Part shown: positions 16,970-24,243 of the stretch, in pieces
How positions within the stretch are numbered: the first letter of the stretch is position 1
Layout of the letters: the number at the start of each line of letters is the position of its first letter
Source of the DNA: IDS-8 sp040902105
GTDB taxonomy: Bacteria; Pseudomonadota; Gammaproteobacteria; Steroidobacterales; Woeseiaceae
Length of the DNA stretch: 64,000 bases
Direction of reading: 5' to 3'
Assembly (NCBI GenBank): GCA_040902105.1
Contig: JBBDXW010000074.1
Coordinates: 124,001-188,000 of the forward strand
Notes under the pieces: model-generated
The model's input: only the letters and a program-made list of their open reading frames with translations
The model's database searches: none
Told to the model about the DNA's origin: nothing
Position numbers and translations under genes: made by a program

Positions 16970-17713
16970 TTGAACAGACTCCGGCTATTGGTCATTCATA
17001 CGGCCATGCAGACAGCTGCCTCGGTAGTCGTTCTGGGTATTTGTGCGGCGCAGCTCAGCTTCGCCCAGGATTACCGGCAGTTTCCCGGCGCCCCGACGGA
17101 CAGCCGTACGCTGAAGATCGAGGAGAGAGTCGAGGGCATTTACTCCTCGGGCGATTACGGCCGTGCTCTTTTGATCTATGAGAAGGAACTCGCGCCGCTC
17201 GGCGACAAATACGCGCAGTACATGGTCGGCTTCATGCACCTGACCGGCAAGGCTGCCGAGGAGAATCCGGCCGAGGCGCTGGCCTGGTACCGGCTTGCCG
17301 CGGAACGTGGCGAGGCTCCCTTCATCAAAGCGCGCGATGCGCTGCAGGAATCGCTGGAGCCGGCGGACCGGGAACGATCCGACGTCATTTTCGCCGAATT
17401 GTGGCAACGCTACAGCGACCGGAAACTGATCCTCGATCTCATCAACAGCGATCTCGATATCCTGCATCGCAGGAATGGGGCGCAGAACGGCGGGCGGGTT
17501 ACGGATCGGCCCGGCGTGTCACTGGCGGCCGGCTACTCCGGGAATGAGACCAGCGAGGGCTATTATCGACGGGTTCGCGCCCGGCTGATCGAGCGTCTGC
17601 AATATCTCGGTTCGACCGGGGATGCCGGGGAAGCGGGTATCGCAGACCCGGCCGACATGGAACAGCTGGAAACGGAAATACGGCAGGAACTGAAGGCGCT
17701 CGACATTCCCTGA
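16970..17713 (+). CDS. secreted Sel1-repeat protein
   Basis: About 247 residues from TTG 16970 (GAGG six bases upstream); ATG 16925 and ATG 17006 are in-frame alternatives. A signal peptide is visible (VVVLGICAAQLSFAQ, ending just before DYRQFPG). A Sel1/TPR-like repeat follows: QYMVGFMHLTGKA...NPAEALAWYRLAAERG. The rest is charged and helical and I do not recognise it. Such proteins scaffold periplasmic or envelope complexes. It ends just before the REPIN at 17748 and converges with the TetR gene. Confidence 0.7.
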   Translation: MNRLRLLVIHTAMQTAASVVVLGICAAQLSFAQDYRQFPGAPTDSRTLKIEERVEGIYSSGDYGRALLIYEKELAPLGDKYAQYMVGFMHLTGKAAEENPAEALAWYRLAAERGEAPFIKARDALQESLEPADRERSDVIFAELWQRYSDRKLILDLINSDLDILHRRNGAQNGGRVTDRPGVSLAAGYSGNETSEGYYRRVRARLIERLQYLGSTGDAGEAGIADPADMEQLETEIRQELKALDIP

Positions 17714-17747
17714 GTTTATCGGGTTGCCGCACCCGGTTTCGATCCGC

Positions 17748-17827
17748 CTGTCGGAGCCCGCCATTGCAGGCGACCACCGCAACGATCAGCAATGTCGCAG
17801 GTGCCCGCAATGGCGGGCTCCTACAGG
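17748..17827. repeat. REPIN (inverted pair of REP sequences), copy 1
   Basis: Left arm GGAGCCCGCCATTGCAGGCG (17753-17772) and right arm GCCCGCAATGGCGGGCTCCT (17803-17822) are inverted copies about 30 bases apart. The same sequence occurs at 28480 and 51175. It fills the gap between two convergent genes and may act as a terminator or be a RAYT-mobilised element. Confidence 0.85.
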
Positions 17828-17829
17828 GT

Positions 17830-18438
17830 TCAATCGCCGTCGCAGCGGCCGACCGGCAGGAGGCATCGCGTCAGCAGCTGCGGGAATTCCGCGAGGACCG
17901 TCTGCGCCGTTTCGGCATCCCCGTGGAACCACTTGGGAATCCAGTTGATAGCGCCCATGATCGCATTGCCGGTCATGCGGACGTTGCATTCCCCGATACT
18001 GCCGTCCTCGATGCCGCGGGTCAGTACTTTTTCGAACTCGATGCTGTGTTGCCGCGAAACCTTGAGAATCTCGTCGCGGTGCGGTTTCTTGAGCGACGGG
18101 ATCTCGCTCATGATGGCAACCGGTCCGCGCTCGCCGACCATGACCTCGACATGGTAGCGAATATAAAGAAGCGCCTGCCCGAAGCCGTTCGTCCCTTCGC
18201 CGCGGCCGCGATCCATCGCTTCCTTCCCCAGTTCCGCGCCGCGCAGGTAGCACTGGTAAACCAGCTCTTCCTTGTTCCTGACATAGTAATAGAGTGCCGC
18301 ATCGGTCAAACCAAGATGATTGGCGACGTCTTTCAGGGAGGTACCGCTGTAGCCCTTCTGATTGAAGCAGGTCGCCGCCGCTTTCAACATCCGGTGTCGC
18401 TGCAGCTCAAAGCGCGTCTCTTCGGCGATCTTGACCAT
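17830..18438 (-). CDS. TetR-family regulator of the icmF/acyl-CoA region
   Basis: 202 residues from ATG 18438 (GTG 18462 would add eight). The N-terminal HTH is clear: RMLKAAATCFNQKGYSGTSLKDVANHLGLTDAALYYYVRNKEELV in adjoining segments (FNQKGYSGTSLKDVA, LTDAALYYYVRNKEEL). The C-terminal ligand domain resembles TetR_C of the acyl-CoA-responsive type (YHVEVMVGERGPVAIMSE). It is divergent from icmF with a perfect palindrome in the intergenic region, so it probably represses that operon and responds to an acyl-CoA or branched acid. The ligand is inference. Confidence 0.88.
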   Translation of the reverse strand: MVKIAEETRFELQRHRMLKAAATCFNQKGYSGTSLKDVANHLGLTDAALYYYVRNKEELVYQCYLRGAELGKEAMDRGRGEGTNGFGQALLYIRYHVEVMVGERGPVAIMSEIPSLKKPHRDEILKVSRQHSIEFEKVLTRGIEDGSIGECNVRMTGNAIMGAINWIPKWFHGDAETAQTVLAEFPQLLTRCLLPVGRCDGD

Positions 18439-18560
18439 ATCGGGTTCCCGCCTGGTTTCCACTCCGCGTTCGGCCGTCCCCGCGGGTTCTTGAGCCGGAC
18501 CGTCCCCGGCGCCGCCCGAAAACCGGCGGCGGGCCCTTGTGTTCTTGCCGCGGCTGCATT

Positions 18561-18580
18561 ATTTTAATCAAGATTAAAAT
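18561..18580. promoter_or_regulatory. palindromic operator between TetR gene and icmF
   Basis: ATTTTAATC-AA-GATTAAAAT, a perfect 9+9 inverted repeat in an AT-rich island inside otherwise GC-rich DNA. It lies about 120 bases before the TetR start and 90 bases before icmF, the position expected for a shared TetR operator. Binding is inferred. Confidence 0.65.
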
Positions 18581-18670
18581 TTTTGCAACGTCAGAAATTA
18601 TTGATTTGATTGGAAATTCGTCGTGAAAGGCGAGGAATTCTGGCGAGAATCCGTCGGAGGATCACGGTCG

Positions 18671-21600
18671 ATGAGCACCGCCGCAAGCGACCTGCCGGAG
18701 GTTTCCGGCAAGGCTGAAAAATCGCCCCTGCGTTTCGTGACCGCCGCGTCACTGTTCGACGGGCACGATGCCGCCATCAATATCATGCGCCGGCTGATTC
18801 AGTCGAAGGGTGCCGAAGTCATACACCTGGGGCACAACCGCAGCGTGGACGGCATCGTGCGTGCGGCGATCCAGGAGGACGCCGACGGCATCGCCGTGAG
18901 CTCGTATCAGGGCGGCCACATCGAATTCTTTCGCTACATGATCGACAGGCTGCGCGAGTCGAACGCAGCGCACATTAAAGTGTTTGGCGGAGGCGGCGGA
19001 ACGATCACGCCCGACGAAATCGCGGAACTGATGGAATACGGCGTCGAGAGAATCTATCACCCGCACGACGGGATGACGATGGGCCTGGACGACATGATCG
19101 AGGACCTGGTTGCGCGTACCAGGAAAGGCCGCCGCGAAACGCGGCTGCCGCCGGACGCGTCCGCAGAGCGCACTGTCGACATTGCCGCAATGATATCGGC
19201 GGTCGAGGAAGGGCTGTTCGACGATGCGGCACTCCGCAAGCTGCGCAAGGCCTGGCAAGTCAAGGCGCGCAATGTGCCGGTAATCGGCATCACCGGCACC
19301 GGCGGCGCCGGCAAGAGCAGCGTAACCGACGAGCTGTTGAATCGATTTCTCGGCTGCTTTCCGGACATGCGTATTGCAGTCCTCGCCGTGGATCCCACAC
19401 GTCGGCGTACCGGCGGCGCACTGCTCGGTGACCGGATTCGCATGAACTCGCTGCGATCGGACCGCGTTTTCATGCGCTCGTTCGCCACCCGGCGTCAGCA
19501 CCTCGCGACCAGCGAAATGCTCGCGGACCACATTCTGTATCTCAAGTCGCTCACTTTCGATCTCGTCATCGTCGAAACCGCGGGCATCGGACAGAGCGAC
19601 AGCGAAATCGTCGACATGGTCGACTTTTCCGTTTACGTCATGACGAGCGACTACGGTGCGGCGAGCCAGCTCGAGAAAATCGACATGATCGATTTCGCGG
19701 ACCTTGTCGTGCTCAACAAGTACGACAAGCGCGGTGCGGAAGATGCGTTACGGGACGTTCGCAAGCAATGGAAGCGCAATCACCTGCAGTTCAAGACGCG
19801 CGACGAAGAGGTGCCGGTTTATCCGACGATTGCCAGTCAGTTCAACGATCCCGGCATCAGCTGGATGTTCCACCAGCTGTGCCTGCGCCTTGCAGACAGG
19901 CTGGGTCTCGACCGCGACAGGTGGACGCCTGACATCGACGTGTCGCAAAAGGAACCGCGCGCCATGGCCGTGATTCCGGGCGCCCGAATTCGCTACCTGG
20001 CGGAAATCGGCGAGCAGGGCCGGTCCATCAACGAGCAGGTCGCAACGCAGGCTGGCTGGGCCAGCCGCCTGCAACACTATTTTGAGGCCCTGAAGGCGGT
20101 CGAGGATCCGCGGCGGCCGGCGGCACTCGAGGCGTTCCTGGAGGACGCGCTGGCGGCGGGCGAGGTCGACAATTCACTACTGCTTCTGCGCCGAAAGTAC
20201 CAGGAGGCGCTCAAGCAACTCTCGCACGAAGCGATCGAGCGGTTAAAGGGCTGGCCGGCGCGAAGGGCCGCCGTCCGTGAGGACAATTACAGTTACACGG
20301 TGCGCGGGCTGGAAGTCAAAGGCTCGAATTATCGCGAAAGCCTGAGCCAGCAGAAGATTCCGAAAATCGCGGTGCCGAATTTCAAGGACTGGGGCGAACT
20401 GCTGACGTTCCTGATGAAGGAAAATCTTCCGGGGGCGTTTCCCTATACCGGAGGTGTCTATCCGTATCGCCGGCTCAACGAAGATCCGACGCGCATGTTT
20501 GCAGGCGAAGGAACACCGGAACGGACCAACCGCCGTTTTCATTATCTTTCCCACGGCCAGGAAGCAGCACGGCTGTCGACCGCGTTCGATTCCGTTACGC
20601 TCTACGGCGAAGACCCGCACGAAAGGCCGGACATCTACGGCAAAGTCGGAAACTCGGGCGTCTCGATTGCGACAGTCGACGACATGAAGAAACTGTACTC
20701 GGGCTTCGACCTGTGCGCGCCGACGACTTCGGTGTCGATGACGATCAACGGTCCTGCGCCGATGATTCTGGCGTTTTTCATGAATACCGCGATAGACCAG
20801 CAGGTCGAGAAACACCTGAAAGAAAAAGGCGAATGGGAGGCGGCTCAGCAGAAGATCGATGCGTATTTCGCGGGACGCGAGCGGCCCTCGTATGCCGGCG
20901 ACTTGCCGCCCGGAAATGACGGCCTGGGACTCGGACTCCTCGGAATTTCCGGCGACCGGCTCGTTTTGCCGGAGACTTATGAAGGGATACGGGAAAAGAC
21001 GCTGGCCGCCGTGCGCGGCACCGTGCAGGCGGACATATTGAAAGAGGACCAGGCGCAGAACACCTGCATTTTTTCGACAGAGTTCGCGATGAAGATGATG
21101 GGGGACGTGCAGCAGTTTTTCATCGACAACAACGTGCGCAATTACTACAGCGTTTCGATCAGCGGCTATCACATCGCGGAAGCCGGCGCCAACCCGATCA
21201 GCCAGCTTGCGTTCACTTTGTCCAACGGATTTACGATCGTCGAGTATTACCTTGCGCGCGGCATGGGCATCGACGAGTTCGCGCCAAACCTGAGCTTTTT
21301 CTTTTCGAACGGCATGGACCCTGAGTATTCGGTCATTGGCAGGGTTGCGCGCAGGATCTGGGCCCGCGCAATGCGCGAGCGCTACGGCGCGAGTGCCCGC
21401 AGCCAGATGCTCAAGTATCATGTGCAGACGTCCGGCCGCAGCCTGCACGCGCAGGAAATCAGCTTCAACGACATTCGAACCACCCTGCAGGCGCTTTACG
21501 CCCTGTTCGACAACTGCAACAGTCTGCACACGAACGCGTTCGATGAAGCGATTACCACGCCCACGGAACAATCCGTCAGGCGCGCCGTCGCGATCCAGCT

Positions 21601-22117
21601 CATAATTTCGAAGGAGCTGGGCCTGAACTATTGCGAGAACCCCTGGCAGGGCTCCTTTATCATTGACGAGCTGACGGACCTGGTGGAAGAGGCCGTATAC
21701 AAGGAGTTCGACAGAATTTCCGAACGCGGCGGCGTGCTCGGCGCGATGGATACCATGTATCAGCGTGGCAAGATCCAGGATGAAAGCCTTTACTATGAGA
21801 GCAGGAAACATGACGGCTCGTACCCGCTCATCGGCGTGAACATGTTCTTGCCGCGCAAAGGCCAGGAAGACGAAGTTCATCATCAGGAACTCATCCGCTC
21901 GACCGTTGCCGAAAAGGAGCAACAGATCGGAAACGTGCGGAGATTCCAGGCGACGCATGCGGCGGAGAGCGGCGATGCCGTTGCCCGCCTGCAAAAGGTC
22001 GCGAGGTCACGCGACAACGTGTTCGCGGAATTGATGAATACGGTAAAGTCCAATTCGCTTGGCCAGATATCGGCGGCCTTGTACGAAGTCGGCGGCGAAT
22101 ATCGACGCAACATGTGA
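18671..22117 (+). CDS. icmF: fused isobutyryl-CoA mutase IcmF
   Basis: 1148 residues from ATG 18671, chosen for GGAGGA about nine bases upstream over GTG 18623. Domain order is that of IcmF: B12-binding domain first (DGHDAA with the cobalt-ligating His32, then SSYQGGH and FGGGGGTI), a MeaI-like G-protein chaperone (Walker A GTGGAGKSS near residues 209-217, LVIVETAGIGQSD, VLNKYDKRG), and the substrate-binding mutase barrel at the C terminus (GAFPYTGGVYPYRR, ISGYHIAEAGANP). It interconverts isobutyryl-CoA and n-butyryl-CoA with adenosylcobalamin. The neighbouring thiolase and beta-oxidation genes would consume the product. The substrate-pocket residue is Tyr (GGVYPY), where I recall Phe as usual in IcmF. 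Confidence 0.95.
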   Translation: MSTAASDLPEVSGKAEKSPLRFVTAASLFDGHDAAINIMRRLIQSKGAEVIHLGHNRSVDGIVRAAIQEDADGIAVSSYQGGHIEFFRYMIDRLRESNAAHIKVFGGGGGTITPDEIAELMEYGVERIYHPHDGMTMGLDDMIEDLVARTRKGRRETRLPPDASAERTVDIAAMISAVEEGLFDDAALRKLRKAWQVKARNVPVIGITGTGGAGKSSVTDELLNRFLGCFPDMRIAVLAVDPTRRRTGGALLGDRIRMNSLRSDRVFMRSFATRRQHLATSEMLADHILYLKSLTFDLVIVETAGIGQSDSEIVDMVDFSVYVMTSDYGAASQLEKIDMIDFADLVVLNKYDKRGAEDALRDVRKQWKRNHLQFKTRDEEVPVYPTIASQFNDPGISWMFHQLCLRLADRLGLDRDRWTPDIDVSQKEPRAMAVIPGARIRYLAEIGEQGRSINEQVATQAGWASRLQHYFEALKAVEDPRRPAALEAFLEDALAAGEVDNSLLLLRRKYQEALKQLSHEAIERLKGWPARRAAVREDNYSYTVRGLEVKGSNYRESLSQQKIPKIAVPNFKDWGELLTFLMKENLPGAFPYTGGVYPYRRLNEDPTRMFAGEGTPERTNRRFHYLSHGQEAARLSTAFDSVTLYGEDPHERPDIYGKVGNSGVSIATVDDMKKLYSGFDLCAPTTSVSMTINGPAPMILAFFMNTAIDQQVEKHLKEKGEWEAAQQKIDAYFAGRERPSYAGDLPPGNDGLGLGLLGISGDRLVLPETYEGIREKTLAAVRGTVQADILKEDQAQNTCIFSTEFAMKMMGDVQQFFIDNNVRNYYSVSISGYHIAEAGANPISQLAFTLSNGFTIVEYYLARGMGIDEFAPNLSFFFSNGMDPEYSVIGRVARRIWARAMRERYGASARSQMLKYHVQTSGRSLHAQEISFNDIRTTLQALYALFDNCNSLHTNAFDEAITTPTEQSVRRAVAIQLIISKELGLNYCENPWQGSFIIDELTDLVEEAVYKEFDRISERGGVLGAMDTMYQRGKIQDESLYYESRKHDGSYPLIGVNMFLPRKGQEDEVHHQELIRSTVAEKEQQIGNVRRFQATHAAESGDAVARLQKVARSRDNVFAELMNTVKSNSLGQISAALYEVGGEYRRNM

Positions 22118-22162
22118 GGGCGCTGCCGGCGACAGCCGGGCGCAGTCCGAACCCGATGTTTA

Positions 22163-22328
22163 CTTAGTGCACCCCGTCGCAAATAATCGGCCATTCTCGC
22201 GGCGCCTACTCGCGTCTGGCGGCGTTGCGACTCCTCGCAATAGCGGTGCCGTTACTCGTCGCCGCACCTTGCCAGCAACGAAAAGTCGCTCGCGAGAATG
22301 GCCGATTATTTACGACGGGGTACACTAG
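22163..22328. mobile_element. MITE-like element 1 with long terminal inverted repeats
   Basis: The left end (22163-22201) and right end (22291-22328) are inverted copies over about 38 bases with only a few differences; both contain AATAATCGGCCATTCTCGCG or its complement. About 90 bases of GC-rich DNA separate them. No coding frame for a transposase exists. The right end shares the bases CTAG with the start of element 2, and the left flank is TTAG, matching a YTAR-type four-base target as used by IS5-group elements. Confidence 0.75.
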
Positions 22329-22492
22329 TGGACTGTAACAGCGAAATCGGAAGTGTCTCGCTCGGTCTGGCGGCGCCTGGCTTGGTCTTCACTCAGCCGA
22401 TAGCTACGGCTATCGGCTTCGCTCCAGACCGGCGCCAGCCACCACCATCCCTTCGCGATGCCAATCCCGATTTCGCTGTTACAGTCCACTAG
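22325..22492. mobile_element. MITE-like element 2 with perfect 26-base terminal inverted repeats
   Basis: CTAGTGGACTGTAACAGCGA (22325-22344) begins the left arm and its exact complement ends the element at 22492; 26 bases match perfectly. CTAG flanks both ends. The interior holds further inverted segments, notably GCCGATAGC-TACG-GCTATCGGC (22393-22414), so the whole can fold as one long cruciform. It abuts element 1 and lies directly upstream of the thioesterase gene. Confidence 0.8.
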
Positions 22493-22523
22493 CAATTCCG
22501 AGACGCGCAGGAGCCGTTATCCA

Positions 22524-22976
22524 GTGAACGAAAATTTGCCGAAGAGTTTTCTCGACAACCCGACGCTTTATGAAGGCACCTATCTCGAATTCCTTGGTTT
22601 TCGGCTGACAGCCTGGAAGGAAGGTTTTGCGCGCATCGAAATGCCGGTACGCACGGAGCATCGCAATACCGTCGGGTATCTACACGGCGGCGTAATTGCA
22701 TCGCTTCTCGATATCGCAGGCGCCGTCGCTGGCAGCTATGGCATCTCGAATGAGTTCGTGTCCGTAACGATCAACCTGACCTGCAACTTCATGTCGCCGC
22801 ACACGGCGCAGAATGCCGTAGCGGAGGGCGAACTCGTCAGGATCACGAAGTCGATGTTCTTCTGTCAGTCGAAGTTGTTCGACCCGGAGCACAAGCGCCT
22901 TTGCGCAACCGCGACAGGGACCTACAAACGCCAGGCGCGACGCGCGCTCGGGTCCGACAAAGGCGCGAAGGATTGA
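22524..22976 (+). CDS. PaaI-like hotdog thioesterase
   Basis: 150 residues from GTG 22524, with CAGGAG ten bases upstream. The frame extends upstream to 22458, but that extension lies inside MITE 2 and would not be conserved. The 4HBT motif is present: HRNTVGYLHGGVIASLLDIAG, seen as GYLHGGVIASLLD, where the Asp/His region binds and hydrolyses acyl-CoA. It likely releases CoA from an acyl-CoA of the downstream pathway. The thiolase gene follows 27 bases later. Confidence 0.9.
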   Translation: MNENLPKSFLDNPTLYEGTYLEFLGFRLTAWKEGFARIEMPVRTEHRNTVGYLHGGVIASLLDIAGAVAGSYGISNEFVSVTINLTCNFMSPHTAQNAVAEGELVRITKSMFFCQSKLFDPEHKRLCATATGTYKRQARRALGSDKGAKD

Positions 22977-23003
22977 TCGACAACTTGAGGCAAAGCCACG
23001 AAC

Positions 23004-24212
23004 ATGACAATCGCTTACATCTACGACCACGTCCGCAGCCCGCGCGGACGAGGCAAACCGGACGGCTCACTGCACGAAGTGACCCCGGTCGATCTTGCAT
23101 CACAGGTTCTCTCGAGCTTGCGCGATCGAAACCAGCTCGACACCAGCCGGCTCGATGACGTCGTGTTCGGCTGCGCGTCCCCGGTGGGCGAGCAGGGCAG
23201 CTGCATTGCCCGCACCGCGGTGCTCAACGCCGATTTCGACCAGCGCGTTCCCGGCAAGCAGCTGAATCGCTTTTGCGCGTCGGGTCTCGAAGCCGTGAAT
23301 ACGGCGGCGGGCCAGATCATGGCGGGACAGTCAGACCTCACGATCGGCGGCGGCGTGGAGTGCATGTCGCGAGTCGCCATCGGATCCGACTCCGGCGCAA
23401 TGTATGCGGACCCGGCCATCGCCTACAAAACGTACTTCGCGCCGCAAGGTATCGGCGCCGATCTGATCGCCAGCAAATACGGCTTCACGCGGGAAGACGT
23501 CGATGCCTATGCCGTCGAGAGCCAGAAGCGTGCCGCGAACGCCCGGGACAGCGGGTACTTCTCCAAATCCGTAACGCCCATCAGGGATCACATCGGCGCG
23601 ATATTGCTGGACCGGGATGAGCACCTGCGACCCGGCACGAGCCTGGGCGATCTCGCCGGGCTGAAGCCCTCGTTCGCGCTTATCGGCGAACAGGCCGGTT
23701 TCGATGCGGTCGTCCTGCAGAAGTATCCCGAAGTCGAATTTATCGACCACGTGCATACCGCCGGCAACTCCAGCGGCATCGTCGACGGTGCGGCCGCCGT
23801 GCTGCTCGGCAGCAAGGAAGCCGGCGACGCACTGGGTCTCAAGCCGCGCGCGCGCATTCGCGGTTTTTCATCGGTCGGCACCGACCCGACAATCATGCTG
23901 ACAGGCCCCGCGCCATCGGCCGAAAAAGTCCTGAAACGCTGCGGCATGTCCGTCAAGGACATAGACCTGTTCGAACTCAACGAAGCCTTCGCCTCGGTGG
24001 TGCTGCTTTTCATGGAACGGCTCGGCATCGAACACGACAGAATCAACGTCAACGGTGGCGCGATTGCGCTGGGACATCCCCTCGGCGCGACCGGCGCCAT
24101 GATTTTCGGCACCGTTCTGGACGAACTGGAGCGAAGGAGCCTTGGCACGGCCCTCGTGAATCTTTGCGTCGGCGGCGGCATGGGCACCGCGACGATCATC
24201 GAACGCGTGTGA
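23004..24212 (+). CDS. acetyl-CoA acyltransferase (thiolase)
   Basis: 402 residues, normal size. The nucleophilic Cys is in NRFCASGLEAVN (near residue 90), the His in NVNGGAIALGHPLGATGA, seen as GGAIALGHPLGATGA, and the second active-site Cys in NLCVGGGMG. It cleaves 3-ketoacyl-CoA to acetyl-CoA plus a shortened acyl-CoA, or runs the reverse condensation. It precedes the FadJ-like gene by 31 bases, giving the order thioesterase-thiolase-hydratase/dehydrogenase as in acyl-CoA degradation operons. Confidence 0.94.
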   Translation: MTIAYIYDHVRSPRGRGKPDGSLHEVTPVDLASQVLSSLRDRNQLDTSRLDDVVFGCASPVGEQGSCIARTAVLNADFDQRVPGKQLNRFCASGLEAVNTAAGQIMAGQSDLTIGGGVECMSRVAIGSDSGAMYADPAIAYKTYFAPQGIGADLIASKYGFTREDVDAYAVESQKRAANARDSGYFSKSVTPIRDHIGAILLDRDEHLRPGTSLGDLAGLKPSFALIGEQAGFDAVVLQKYPEVEFIDHVHTAGNSSGIVDGAAAVLLGSKEAGDALGLKPRARIRGFSSVGTDPTIMLTGPAPSAEKVLKRCGMSVKDIDLFELNEAFASVVLLFMERLGIEHDRINVNGGAIALGHPLGATGAMIFGTVLDELERRSLGTALVNLCVGGGMGTATIIERV

Positions 24213-24243
24213 TGAGGCACCGGACCTCCGACGGGAGCAGCTT

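Noticed and set aside
20243..21994. A 583-codon minus-strand frame
   Set aside because: It is antisense to the mutase domain of icmF and shows no domain of its own.
22298..22492. Short open frames inside the MITE pair
   Set aside because: They follow the inverted repeats, carry no transposase motif and would not be conserved.
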